Shown: in pieces, positions 47,912 to 58,638 of the stretch
How positions within the stretch are numbered: the stretch's first letter is position 1
How the letters are laid out: the number at the start of each line of letters is the position of its first letter
Assembly: GCA_022702705.1 (NCBI GenBank)
Contig: CM040421.1
Location: forward strand, 77,680,121 to 77,744,120
Length of the DNA: 64,000 nt
Reading direction: 5' to 3'
Source of the DNA: Papilionanthe hookeriana x Papilionanthe teres
Lineage: Eukaryota; Streptophyta; Magnoliopsida; Asparagales; Orchidaceae
Translations under genes and position numbers: made by a program
The notes under the pieces: model-generated
What the model saw: only the letters and a program-made list of their open reading frames with translations
Databases searched by the model: none
What the model was told of the DNA's origin: nothing

Positions 47912-48780
47912 GAGTTTTGAAATGCTATGAAGAAACTAATTTAGTCCTTAACTGGGAAAAATGCCAATTTATGGTAGCAGGAGGAATTGTGTTAGGATAT
48001 CGTATATCAGAAAAAGGTATGGAGATAGATCCTGCAAAAATTTAAGTTATCTCTAATTTAGCTTGCTCAATAAATGTAAGGAGAATTAAAGTTTTCTGGG
48101 ACACGCTGGATTCTACATGCGCTATATTAAAGACTTTGCAAAAATTTCAACGCCTTTATGTCATTTACTAGAAAAAGATGTAATTTTTTATATTGATGAT
48201 GAATGCCTAAGAGCTTTTAAAACATTAAAAGAAAATCTAGTCACTGCACCTGTTATAGTTTCATCAATCTGGGAAAAACCTTTTGAATTAATGTGTGATG
48301 CTAGTGGTTATGCTATTGGTGCTATTTTAGGTCAGAGATACGATAAATTTTTCAAAGTGATTTACTATGCTAGTAGAAATCTTAATGAAGCTCAAATTAG
48401 CTATACCACAACTGAGAGTGAGTTATTAGCTATAGTATTTTCCTGTGATAAATTCAGATCATATTTAATTGGAATGGTGGATATTGATTATTCTGTTATT
48501 AAATATTTAATGAAGAAGAAGGATGTAAAACCGCTTATAAGATGGATTCTTATTTTTTAAGAATTTGATTTTGAAATAGTAGATAAGAAGGATGCTGATA
48601 ATCAAATTGTTGATCATCTGTCCAGGCTTGAAATTGAAAAATCTCTCTGTGATGATGAAGAAATCAATGAACATTTTCTTGATAAAAAAATTGTTCACTA
48701 TTAATGAATGGTGTGTTCCGTGGTATACCGACATTGTAAACTTTATTTTCAGTGTATTTTACCCTATGGTTTGACATACC
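47912..48780 (+). pseudogene. Athila RNase H pseudogene
   Basis: RT thumb remnants (NWEKCQFMVAGGIVLGYRIS, about 47945-48010) lead into the open segment 48117-48560 with FYIKDFAKIS-like start, PFELMCDASGYAIGAILGQ, YYASRNLNEAQISYTTTESE and LLAIVFSCDKFRSYL, which is the gypsy RNase H. The VDIDYSVIKYLMKKKDVKPL part follows, then a stop. Only one RNase H is present, as expected for Athila. Confidence 0.85.
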
Positions 48781-50110
48781 AAGAGAGAAAGAAATTTTAT
48801 CTGAAGCTAAGACTTATTATTGGGATGACCCATTTTTATATAAACAAGGAAAGGACCTGATTATTTGAAGATGTGTGCTTCATATGAAACTTATGAAATT
48901 ATTCAAAAATGTCATAATTCTAATTATGTGGGACATTTTGGTGTTGATAAAATTGCATATAAAATTTTGCAATCAAAATTTTATTGGCCTACAAAATTCA
49001 AGGATGTTATTGCTTATATTAAAAATTATGATCGATGTCAACGTGTAGGCAATATTTTTAAAAGAAATGAGATGCCCCTCAATTATATGTTGGAAGCTGA
49101 ATATTTGACGTTTGGGGATTAGATTTCATGGGATCGTTTATACTATCTTTCAGAACAACATACATTTTGATAACAGTAGACTGTGCATCTAAATTGATAA
49201 AAGTTGTTGTTTTACCTCAATGTGATGTTCAAAGTGTTGCAAAGTTTTTTAAGAAAGAATATATTTTGCATATTTGGAATACCAAGTGTGATCATAAGTG
49301 ATGGGGGAAGTCATTTTAGAAATTCAATTATGGAAAAGCTAGCAAAGAAATATCATATTAACCATGGCATTGCTACTGCTTATTATCCGCGGACAAGTGG
49401 TTTGCTTGAATTATCTAATTGTGAAATTAAAAGAATTTTGGAAAATACTGTTAATCCAAATAGAAAGGATTTGTCATTTCAACTATATTATGCTTTGTAG
49501 GCCTATAGGACTTCCTACAGAACTTCTATAGGAATGTCCCTATATAGGCTAGTTTTTTGAAAAGCTTGTCATTTACTAGTTGTACGAGCATAAATCATAT
49601 TGGGCTATTAAAGAGTTCAATTATAATTTAAGTGATGCTGGTGAAAAGAGATTGTTGCAATTAAATGAGTTTGAAGAAATAATGAATGAATTTGATGAAA
49701 ATGTTAAGATTCATAATAAAAAGTCAAAGTTATGGCATGATCAGAAGATTCTTACTAAAAATCTTGAGCCAGGTCAAAAAGTTTTGTTATATAATGCCAT
49801 ATTGAAAATATTTGTTGGAAAACTTAAGTCCATGTGGATGGGTCCATTTATTGTAATGAAAGTTTATTCTTATGGAGCTGTGGATATTCATAAGACTAGA
49901 AAAATAATTAAAGTTAATTGTCATAGACTTAAACCTTATTTATTAGTTGATCAATCTAAACCTGATGAGAATATGATGTGGGTCACTCAAAATAAGCTCT
50001 GGGTATGTCAGGCTAAAGACGTTAAACTAAGAGCTTTGTGGGAGGCGGCCCATAGTTATCGATGTGCTTTGCTTTATGTTGCTTTATGTGTTTCTTTTTG
50101 TTTAATTTGA
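48781..50110 (+). pseudogene. Athila integrase pseudogene
   Basis: The zinc-binding part is at 48865-49122 (KCHNSNYVGHFGVDKIAYKI, then NYDRCQRVGN). The core is broken around 49120-49200, then gives [16 protein letters not shown] and [17 protein letters not shown] (about 49400-49450). The C-terminal part from 49580 (HKSYWAIKEFNYNLSDAGEK, QLNEFEEIMNEFDENVKIH, GPFIVMKVYSYGAVDI) is open to 50110 and is typical of Athila. Stops at 49122-49124 and 49498-49500. Confidence 0.88.
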
Positions 50111-51719
50111 GATTATGTGGTACCATTTTAGAGATTTTTATGTTACAGTGGTGTTTATTTGACCTTATTTGATGACTTAGAGGACTCAGAATGAAAATTT
50201 GGACGTTTAGCAGATCTCTGCTAAAATTAGCACTGGCGGCTATGCGCAGCAAGTTGGCGCATAGGCCTCCGAGTTACAAAAACATGAAAAATGAGGTTCT
50301 AGAAGCATAAATCGTGGATAAGTAAGTTTGGGAGTTATTTGAGATTTTTTAACATCTAGGGTCGGTTTTATGACTTCCCGAGTCTTTAAAAAGGCCCAGA
50401 ATTAAAGAGATACTTGCCCTAGTTCTTATTTTCACTCCTGAGTCTTAAGAAGAGTATTTTAAGTGCAAAAGTGTTTTCTTAGGAGAGCAAAGTTAAGAAG
50501 AAAGAGGAAGCCAAACAGAATAAGTTCATTAATGAAAGTGCACAAGAGTTATTCAACGGATTTCTGGTCGTTAGTATTTAAGGAATCACAGAAAAGCTTG
50601 CGAAGATCGAGGCTGACATGGCTTTAATCGAAGCAAAGGTAAATGAAACTAACGCACATTTAGTACACATGGGATAGCAATCCAAAATGCAATTCAGTCA
50701 TACAAGTCATGTAGAAGAAGCAAATAAATTGATGTTTCTAAAAAACAAATGGATTGAAGAAGAAGATGTGAGAGTTTTTAGCCATCACCCGTTTTATCAG
50801 ATTTACATTCCAGATGGTTCAAATGGAACTAATGGTGATTCTGGATATATTTAGCCTACTTGAGGTTGGAATAAAATTTAGTGTGGTCTTGTGGGTTAGT
50901 TATTTTTTTTAGTGTTTTGTGTTTGTGATTATTATAATGTTTATGTTTTGTTGCATTTTAATTTCTGTTTGTTACATCTTAATGATGTAAATTTGTGTTT
51001 AAGATATGTGTTATGAACCTATGTATTGGAAAATTTCATCCAAGGTGCTTGGATAGAAATTTATAGTTTGTATTAAGTGTGTTTTGTTATTAATGAAATA
51101 TAAGTTTATGTTGTATGAAAATTGCATTGAATCAATGGAAATTAAAGCTTAATTTTGGAGTATTAGAAATGTTATGGGGTAGAATTAATTATTTGTAGTG
51201 ATTAAGGGTGATTAAATAGGTATTTTAGTGCAATTAACATAAATTTTCAAAATCTAGGCACTAGCAGTTAAGCGCCTGACCTTCGGCGCTTAAGCATCAG
51301 ATTTAGCGGCAATGAGCTGTTGCTTTGCGCATAGGTGCTGGTTCATGAAAACTGGTTTTCAAACGTTAAAAACCTGAAATTTTCCATTTTTAACGCCATC
51401 ATCACCTTTAACCTCTCAAATTCATGAAAAAGGAACCTAGGGCATCACTGCTTTATATCATTTTAGAGCCAATTACGACTAAATTTGTTGGATTTGAACT
51501 CTTTAAGGTATCAACACTTCTCTTAAGCAAAAAAAAAATATTTTTACCATGTATTTTGAGTACATTATTGAGAAATCTGAAAATCACAATTCATGGTGAA
51601 AAATTGAAGAAAAACATGAGCAAATTCCTTGAATTTAGTGGATTTTGCCTTTAGAAGTTAAGTTAGCAAGTTTAGTTTGATTTTGTAATTTATAGTGAAT
51701 TTTTTTTTTAATTTTAGAA
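50111..51719 (+). other. Post-pol spacer of the Athila element
   Basis: About 1.6 kb, mostly AT-rich and non-coding. Two GC-rich motifs (CTGGCGGCTATGCGCAGCAA at about 50234 and AAGCGCCTGACC at about 51271) recall the LTR motifs at 680-710 and 4722-4757. At 50582-50854 a frame of about 90 codons with one internal TAG starts ITEKLAKIEADMALIEAKVN and looks helical; its function is unknown. The last bases (about 51700-51717) are a run of T followed by AATTTTAG, a splice-acceptor-like sequence just before the next ORF. Confidence 0.6.
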
Positions 51720-52931
51720 ATGGCTCCAAAGTCGAAGCTCTTAAAATAAAAAGCGAGATCTGATTTAATCAAATTTGTTAATTCTAGAGCAGAGAATCAT
51801 TACGTTGATGCACTATAATCATGTAAATTGATTCCATAATGAGTTTTTAGTAAACCAGGAGGAGATATTGAAGAGATGATTGCTTGAAGGAATTGGGAAA
51901 AGTATTGTTTCATCTCCGCTGTTGCTGTTGTTTATGTGGCAAGAGAGTTTTATGCTAACTTGCCAGCAGCAGAGGAAAAAATTGTGATGGTTCGAGGACA
52001 AGTATTGTTTCTTCTCCGCTGTTGCTGTTGTTTATGCGGTAAGAGAGTTTTATGCTAACTTGCCAGCAGCAGCGGAAAACATTGTGATGGTTCGAGGACA
52101 GCATGTAAATTTTTCTTCTGCTTTAATCAATACCTTTTGCATATTACCTCCAAAATTTTTTTGTTATTATGCTAATTATCATCCTACGGAAGGAGATTTA
52201 GATGAGATTATGTCCCTTTTTTTACTGATCGAAGAGTTCTATAGAAAATTACAAATGAGAGAAGAGTAAATTTTCCAGCCTCTAAGTTGAATGCCACTTC
52301 CATGGCATGGCATCACTTCATCTCATCTAAGCCATTGCCTTAAGTTATGTCAGTGAAGTTACGAGGGAGAGAGCTGCTTTGAACTATTGTATTAGGTAGA
52401 GAAAGTCGATTGACATAGGAGCTATTAGTTTTGATTATACTGTAAACTGTGTCAAAGTTGTCACTACGGCAGGTATGGTCCTTTTCTTATCCATTCGATT
52501 TGTGCACAGTTTGGGGTAAAGTTTGAAAATTGGGAAGAGGTTCTTCAGCCACTTAGGCCTATCACCAGTGTAAATGTGAACACTTACACTGTGCATTCAG
52601 AGTTTCACTGGAAAGGAGGATCCGTTAGAGCTTCTGGTGCTTTTGCTTCTCCTGCTTCTACTTCACAGGCATCATCATCTAGAGATTCACAGACTAGATT
52701 ATTAAGGAAGATTTTAAAGATGGTGATTCTGACCAAAGATCGTGTGAGAGATATGAATTGAAATGTAAAAAATATTGAGAGGTATATACATAAACATGAT
52801 GAGTATGAAGAGAATTATCTGCAGTACATGGATAGACTGATTAGAGGAGATTACAATGCTGAGATGCCTCATCATTCTTATTTTTTACCTTATGTGCCAT
52901 CCAGAGATTGGAATGAGAGATGATAATGATG
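51720..52931 (+). pseudogene. Athila post-pol ORF, plant transposon protein family
   Basis: It starts MAPKSKLLK and continues FVNSRAENHYVDAL, matching the start of the plant-transposon-protein ORF found after pol in Athila elements and sometimes called envelope-like. VAVVYAVREFYANLPAAAEN and IVMVRGQHVNFSSALINTFC (about 52015-52130) are the family's most conserved part. An acidic Asp/Glu end lies near 52920-52950. Stops occur at about 51747, 51811 and later, and a 100-bp tandem duplication shifts the frame. Function of the family is not established. Splicing of such ORFs is known in related elements. Confidence 0.75.
51901..52100 (+). repeat. 100-bp tandem duplication in the post-pol ORF
   Basis: Bases 51901-52000 and 52001-52100 are copies with a few differences, both starting AGTATTGTTTC and ending GGTTCGAGGACA. 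As 100 is not divisible by 3 the duplication breaks the reading frame. Differences between the copies show that it is not new. Confidence 0.95.
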
Positions 52932-53124
52932 AGGATGATGAGAAGGATTTTTTTTATGTATTATGTTTGTGATGTTTATACTTGTGGTTTGTATTGTGTT
53001 GTGATGTTTGGATTTTTATTGTTTGTTTTGTTATGCTTTAAACACTGTCATGTGTGAATTATAGTAGGATCATTTCTATTATGCATATTCAGTCATATTT
53101 GTATTGGATTTATGTTTTATGCTG
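52932..53124 (+). other. End of Athila remnant before the second Tat/Ogre LTR
   Basis: AT- and TG-rich sequence of about 190 bp with no gene seen. It would lie between the post-pol ORF and the Athila 3' LTR, which is missing. Confidence 0.5.
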
Positions 53125-53459
53125 TTGTCGGCCATTTTTTTTTTGAAATAATATGAAATTATTTTTAAATTTAAATTTAATATATAATATAATTTTGATT
53201 TTTGAAAATGATGATGTTTTTTTTTTTGAAAATAATGAGACCAAATAGATCTCATATATCTAATAATTTAAATAGTTAAGCACGATACTACAAGTGATAC
53301 ATCATCCCGAAAGATGAGCATGCCACTTGTTAGTAGGCTTAACTATCTAAAGTTAAAAGCTTATGACTCTATTTTGGTCTGCGTATTTTATAGCCGACAA
53401 ATTCCCCTCTCTAATACACAGATTAGACAGGGTTTAGATTAATCTGGGTTCTTAATTCC

Positions 53460-53481
53460 CTATAGGGGCAAGCCCCTATAG
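53460..53481. repeat. 22-bp palindrome conserved in Tat/Ogre LTRs
   Basis: CTATAGGGGC-AA-GCCCCTATAG, a perfect 10-bp inverted repeat around two bases. The first element's LTRs have a less perfect form (about 26151-26175 and 45059-45082, ACTATAGGGGCTTGCC then TTATAGG). It lies about 335-425 bp before each LTR end, flanked by TTAATTACATCTTAA-type sequence. It may be an RNA hairpin near the 3' end of the transcript. Confidence 0.75.
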
Positions 53482-54639
53482 TTAATTACATCTTAAGCAA
53501 CTGAAGCCACCTAAGAAAACTCTCGATAAAGATCATTGGCTTCGGCTTCAAGGATATCAACGTTTAGGTTTCCACGATTGCTTGTAGAAAAGTTTAAAGG
53601 GAAAAGCTCAATGTGGAACAGTTATTTTTAGAATCCAAATGAGTGAAGAGTAAGAGATGTCGAAGATACTGAAGAAGCTTCAGTGAAACCTCAAACTAAC
53701 CTATGATTGGGCTTTATATCTTTGAAAGTGAAGTCGCGTTTATGTTTCAATCTTGCAAATTATTTAGATGATTTGGGATTTATATTTTTATGTCATATGC
53801 AAATGACCCAAACATATGAGAGGATTTATGTCGTGCCAAACAAAAACCTTGGAATCCTAAACAGTTTAGGACTTATATCGTACGATTTACAATCGTACTA
53901 AGTCCTAAAAGAAAAGTGTGAGGATTTATGTCGTATCAAACGACGACCTCGACGTCCTATGGGTGTTGTTTAAATCTACGATAGTCTGATCAAAGATCCT
54001 TCATTCGTCCTCTGTCGTTCGATCCACTGCATGAAGTTGCACGTTGTTGTCTCGTCTTGAGAAAAGAAAGAAAGAGGAAAGAAATGAAAAGAGAAAAATC
54101 ATGCCTCGAACGGCCAATCCTAGGGGTATGTATAAATATGCAAAAGAAGAAGTGACTAAAATAGACATGTGTAATATAGGAAAAACCATGCCCTAAATGG
54201 CCTATCCTAGGGACACATATAAGTGTGCAAGAGAAATAATAATTAAAAGCATAAGTACAAGTAAGTATGTGAAATAATGAAAAGTAAAGGACTGCACAAC
54301 AATATATAGTAAAAAAAGTAAATGAGCTGTGCAGTAAAAAGAAATATGTACCTGGCCAACTCTGTTGATGCCTCGAAAGTAAACTAGTAACTACAAGTAT
54401 CTGTATAATTAAGTTTAGTTATAAACATATGAAAAATCAAAGTGGGGAAATAAGAATTCTATTTGAGGATAGGCTCAGTCTATAGACTTCGTTTAAAATC
54501 ACGATCCCACAGGCAACCCGAAGTATTGAAGTCTCTGTATCAATCTTAAATAAAGTCACCAGCAAATCACCTTAGAGTAGGCAGTCCTAATCCCTACCAT
54601 TTAATCGATGAGTGAACCAATGTGTAGTATCTGAACTTT

Positions 54640-55215
54640 GAAAGTGTAGCATCTGTAAATGTAGTATCTGAATTTTTATGAGTGCAATATCTGATGTGTA
54701 GTATCTGGTGTGTGATGTGTGATGTGTAATGTGTAGTAAATAGTGCATAGTGTGTAGGGTATGGTGTGTTATGTGTAGTGAGTTATGTGTTATTTAATAT
54801 ATGGTGTGTGTGTATGTGTGATATTTAATATGTGATATGTGTATGTAACATTTGATATGTGGTGTGTGTATGTGATATTTAATATGTGGTATGTGTATGT
54901 GATATTTAATATGTTGTGTGTGTATGTGATATTTAATATGTTATATGTGGCATGATGAGTTTGGTAATTATATGTGTTATGTTTGATGTGATGTGTCTGG
55001 TGTGTTGTATGTGTTGACTTTGATTTGATGTGCTAGTATAGTATCTGATGTTGTGCAAGTGCAGTGTTTGTTGCTGTGCAAGTGTGATATTTATTGTCGT
55101 AGTATCTGTTACTGTATCAGTATCATACTGAGTGTTGTAGTATCTGTTGCTGTAGTATCCATTACTGTATCGGTGTAATATCTGGTGTCGTAGTATCTGT
55201 TGTTGGTTCACAAAT
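54640..55215. repeat. TG-rich minisatellites in the second Tat/Ogre LTR
   Basis: At about 54800-54950 a unit of roughly 30 bp (TGTGTATGTGATATTTAATA plus TGTGG) recurs about five times. On both sides variants of GTAGTATCTG and GTGTAGT recur. An apparent minus-strand reading frame at 54933-55211 is a product of this repetition. Confidence 0.8.
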
Positions 55216-56039
55216 TTCTTAAAGGTAGGAATTAGAACTACGTAAGCTATAGGGTAAAATGGGCATCTAAAATTGAGTATTGATTTTATTTTGTTTCAGC
55301 TATAAAAGTATGATTATTGAAGTTTGTGCATCATTGCCTATACCACGCATTTCCAACTTATACACCCACTTTGATATTTAATATGCATTTCAAAATTGCA
55401 TAAAATCAACCTATATAATTTCTTTTTTTTTTATAAAACTAATTCAAAACGATTTCAGATTTTGCATAAAACCAATTCTATTTCATAAGGTATTGAAAAT
55501 TTTCGCATGTGTATATAAAGTTCATCAGTTCACGTATATATAAAATCCATTAGTCTCAGGTTCTTGCAAATGATTTGATAACTATGTCTGTATAAAGAGA
55601 ATAAATTTCTTCAAGCATGTGTATTACCTGAAATCGTATGCCAAAAAGTCATATAACCAACGAATCTTACACATCTACCTATGCAACATCCCAAATTTTA
55701 ATTTATTTGCCTCTATGGAAGTAATAAGCATCAAAATATTATTCCAAATGTATCCTCTTTACAGGAAATTGTCTTTGAAATTATTAGAAATCCATACCTA
55801 CACAGCTATTAACTTAAAAAAGAAACCAAATAAGGGGGCAGACTTATATACTTGCCACACAATCTATATAAGCTCACATATAATCCGTTATTTTTTAATG
55901 TAATATGGACGATTCGGCTGGCATAAATGTAAGAGGGAAGATAGATGTGCTAGACAAGTAAATACATAAAAAAAATTTGATGTCTTATATATAATACAAT
56001 CAGCAAAGATTTCAGTTTTCATAAGCAAAACCTAGCTAA

Positions 56040-56760
56040 CTAAAGCTTTCTCGAGTATTCTAATTTGAAAAGTTGGGTTCCAGCAAATCAACTCAAAGGA
56101 ATTCCCAGAATTTTCAAACTTCGGCTTCAATAAACCGGACCAAAGAAAACATCCCAAAATTATAAAGTTCGAGCAATTCAGTTTAAGCAAGCCGAAGTAA
56201 AGAAAAATTCAAAGTCTTACTGCTTGAACAAATCAGGCTCAACAAATTGAAGCGAAGGAGACATTCCAGAAAATTCCAAAGTCTCGCAGTTTCGGCTTCC
56301 AGAGTAGAGAGAGCAAAGATCTTAACATCTAGCAATGTTCAAGCAAAAATCAAAGTGCATAGGAAATGAGAAATTTCAATTCCCACAAGCAAAACCAAGC
56401 TAGCTAAAATTCATAAATTCAAGGTATAAATTAAATTCAAGCTAGCTACAGCCTTCTCATATACTCAATTCTGATGTTTGGCTTCAGTAAACCAAGACAA
56501 AGAAACTTACAGATTTCCAAAATTTTGCTTCAGTGAGACAAAGGAAAACCATTGACATTCCAGAGTTTAATCTCATCAGATCGAAACAAAGAAAAACAAC
56601 TAAGTTTCCTGAGTTTGTTTTCAGTAAAATAAAACAAAGGTAATTCCCAAATTCTCTCAATTCTACTTCAACAAAACTAAAGCACAGAAAACTCCAAAAG
56701 TTTCAAAGCTTGGCTTCAGCAAAACAAAGGCAAAAGAAACTGATTGACTGCTGTCTTTTT
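56040..56760. repeat. Degenerate tandem repeat, about 60-70 bp units
   Basis: Variants of a TTCGGCTTCAATAAACC…AAAGAAA…TTCCAAAATT unit recur about ten times with much divergence (for example near 56120, 56470, 56520, 56700). No coding capacity. It is specific to this LTR. Confidence 0.55.
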
Positions 56761-57695
56761 ATTTAAATTAGGGTCAGGAAATAACTGATACTGCAGTTTT
56801 CAAAATCTGGACAAAGAAATAGCTAACTGTCATCTTTCCTTCTATCAAATACATGACTAAGTCAATTATAGTTTTCTCAATCCCACATTTCAAAGCAAAT
56901 CAAAGAGAGATTCTAAAAAAGAAAACCTCTGCATCACTTAAAAATAGTTTTCTCCACGTCAACTGATTAAGAGATATTTGTTTAAGACACCCAAAATTAC
57001 TTCACGAATTCAAGTATAGCACCAAATATATGCCCTATGGATGATAAGGGCAGGCTTTCTCGAGCCAATTCATAAAGAACCCAACTAAATTTAATGAACA
57101 AATTTCAACATCAGCATATGTCTAATATACTTTGAAAGAAAATATAACAAAGTATTAAAAGATCTTATGAATTCATAACTAAGAACATCATCTTAATCTT
57201 CAATCCTTAAAATAAAGCTATGCGGAAACATTTCATTAAATGCATGCATTAATTCTCAATCAAGGAGAACAGAGACAAAAGAAGAGGAAAGATTCACCCA
57301 TGCATTAATTCCTAATCAAAGAGAATGTAAGGACAAATTCTTGCATATGTTGTTTTAATTCTTAACTTTAAAAGACATGAGAAAGTATCAACCCATTCTC
57401 TATCTTAACAATGTCCAAAAAAAAATGTGTAATCTACATCTTCACGAGAACAATTCAGAAGAAAATATCCATTCCAGCAGCTTAAAATCACAAAGTATTG
57501 CGAAACTTTTTCATGATTGGTGATTTACTCATATGAAAATAGACATCACATTACTAACCAAAGGGGAAGAAGAAGAAGAAAGAAGAAGGCTTACTTGCAA
57601 AAGGACTTAAAAGAAAATTCAAGATCTGCAAAGCAGAAATTCCTCAAGTCGTACACGAGAAAAAAAACATCCCCAAAACTCTTTTCATCGGGGGG

Positions 57696-57703
57696 TATTT
57701 ATA
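57696..57703 (-). promoter_or_regulatory. Candidate TATA box of the second Tat/Ogre LTR
   Basis: The minus strand reads CCTATAAATACCCC, a good plant TATA box, in a GC-richer patch (57640-57960) of the otherwise AT-rich LTR. Transcription would start about 30 bp further, near 57670, about 970 bp into the LTR. Confidence 0.55.
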
Positions 57704-58638
57704 GGCACAGACGAAGGGTATGCGCTGACCGTCGGTGAGAATCGGAGAGGTAAAGAAAGCCATCTCACCAAGAAGCAACATTTGAGATCGGCGTATGGAG
57801 GTTACCTGACCTGTTTGGGCAGGAAAAATGGTTACAAGAACAGGGTTACCGGCGGAAACCGGCGACGTAGGTCGGTAAGGAATAAGATGATCGGAAGACT
57901 GGCAGGAAGCCTCTCGAATCCGGTCGAGAGGAAGCAAGAGTTTCTGCTAGGGCACCGGAAGAAAGGAGGCTGAATGGGGAGGCACACGTGAGTGAGGCGA
58001 GTGAATAGTGTGCGTGAGTTTTAGAAATATATATTTTATTATATAAAAAAACATTTATTATTATTATTATTATCTATTTAAATTTGTCGATTTACGCGCA
58101 ATTCGAGCCGATTCAAAATCCTATCAAAATATATGTCCTTCCCGGCTAAAATCAACATTCCGGACCCATCAGCGTGGTCAGTTTCGTCATCTGGGGTCGT
58201 TCGGACAAGTTCACCGACGGTCGAGTCAATTCAAATTAAATTTGCGTTATGTGGCAAAAATAAAATTATTTTGATCTGACCGGAGCCATCTAACGAGCAA
58301 ATCAATGATCGGTCTTCGCCTAGGCGAGAACCATAGTCAAACACATTGCTCGTGGTAAAAAGTCAAACTTCGCACGCAGTGGGGTCCGCCTATGGCTTTC
58401 AGAACCCTATAGGAACTCAGCAAGAGTTTCAGTACATCAGCTTTTAATCGACTCAACCAGATGTCGAGGATTTAGAACCGTCCATATGAAACTTCAAGGA
58501 GCAAGGAGATGGCTTGAATTTCAAAATATGGTGGGTCCCAGTCTAGACCTCTAAGAGAGTCCAAAATAGGAAAATCCTAAAGCTAGATCCTAGGCTCTAA
58601 GGAGAGGGAAAAGAAAGACCTCAAAAATGAGGTCAACA

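Larger units (their letters stand above)
45462..53124 (+). mobile_element. Athila-type element, internal region without LTRs
   Basis: Plus orientation: gag, protease, RT, RNase H, integrase, then a long gap and a post-pol plant-transposon-protein ORF. It starts a few codons into gag at the end of the giant element's LTR and stops at 53124 where the minus-strand Tat/Ogre LTR ends, so neither LTR is visible. Dense stops and frameshifts show decay. Confidence 0.88.
53125..58638 (-). repeat. 3' LTR of the second Tat/Ogre element
   Basis: On the minus strand it starts TGTTGACCTCATTTTTG at 58638 and ends GGCCGACA at 53125, the same termini as the first element's LTRs. Shared inner blocks include the TTGTCGGCTATAAAA-type block (about 53385-53400 in complement) and the CTATAGGGGC hairpin. 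The middle carries several tandem repeats not present in the first element. About 5.5 kb. Confidence 0.88.

Noticed and set aside
54933..55211. Minus-strand frame of 92 codons rich in Thr, Tyr and His
   Set aside because: It is the translation of the TG-rich minisatellite in the LTR.
55619..55903. 94-codon plus-strand frame
   Set aside because: Lies within the LTR, has no family likeness and is not matched in the related element.
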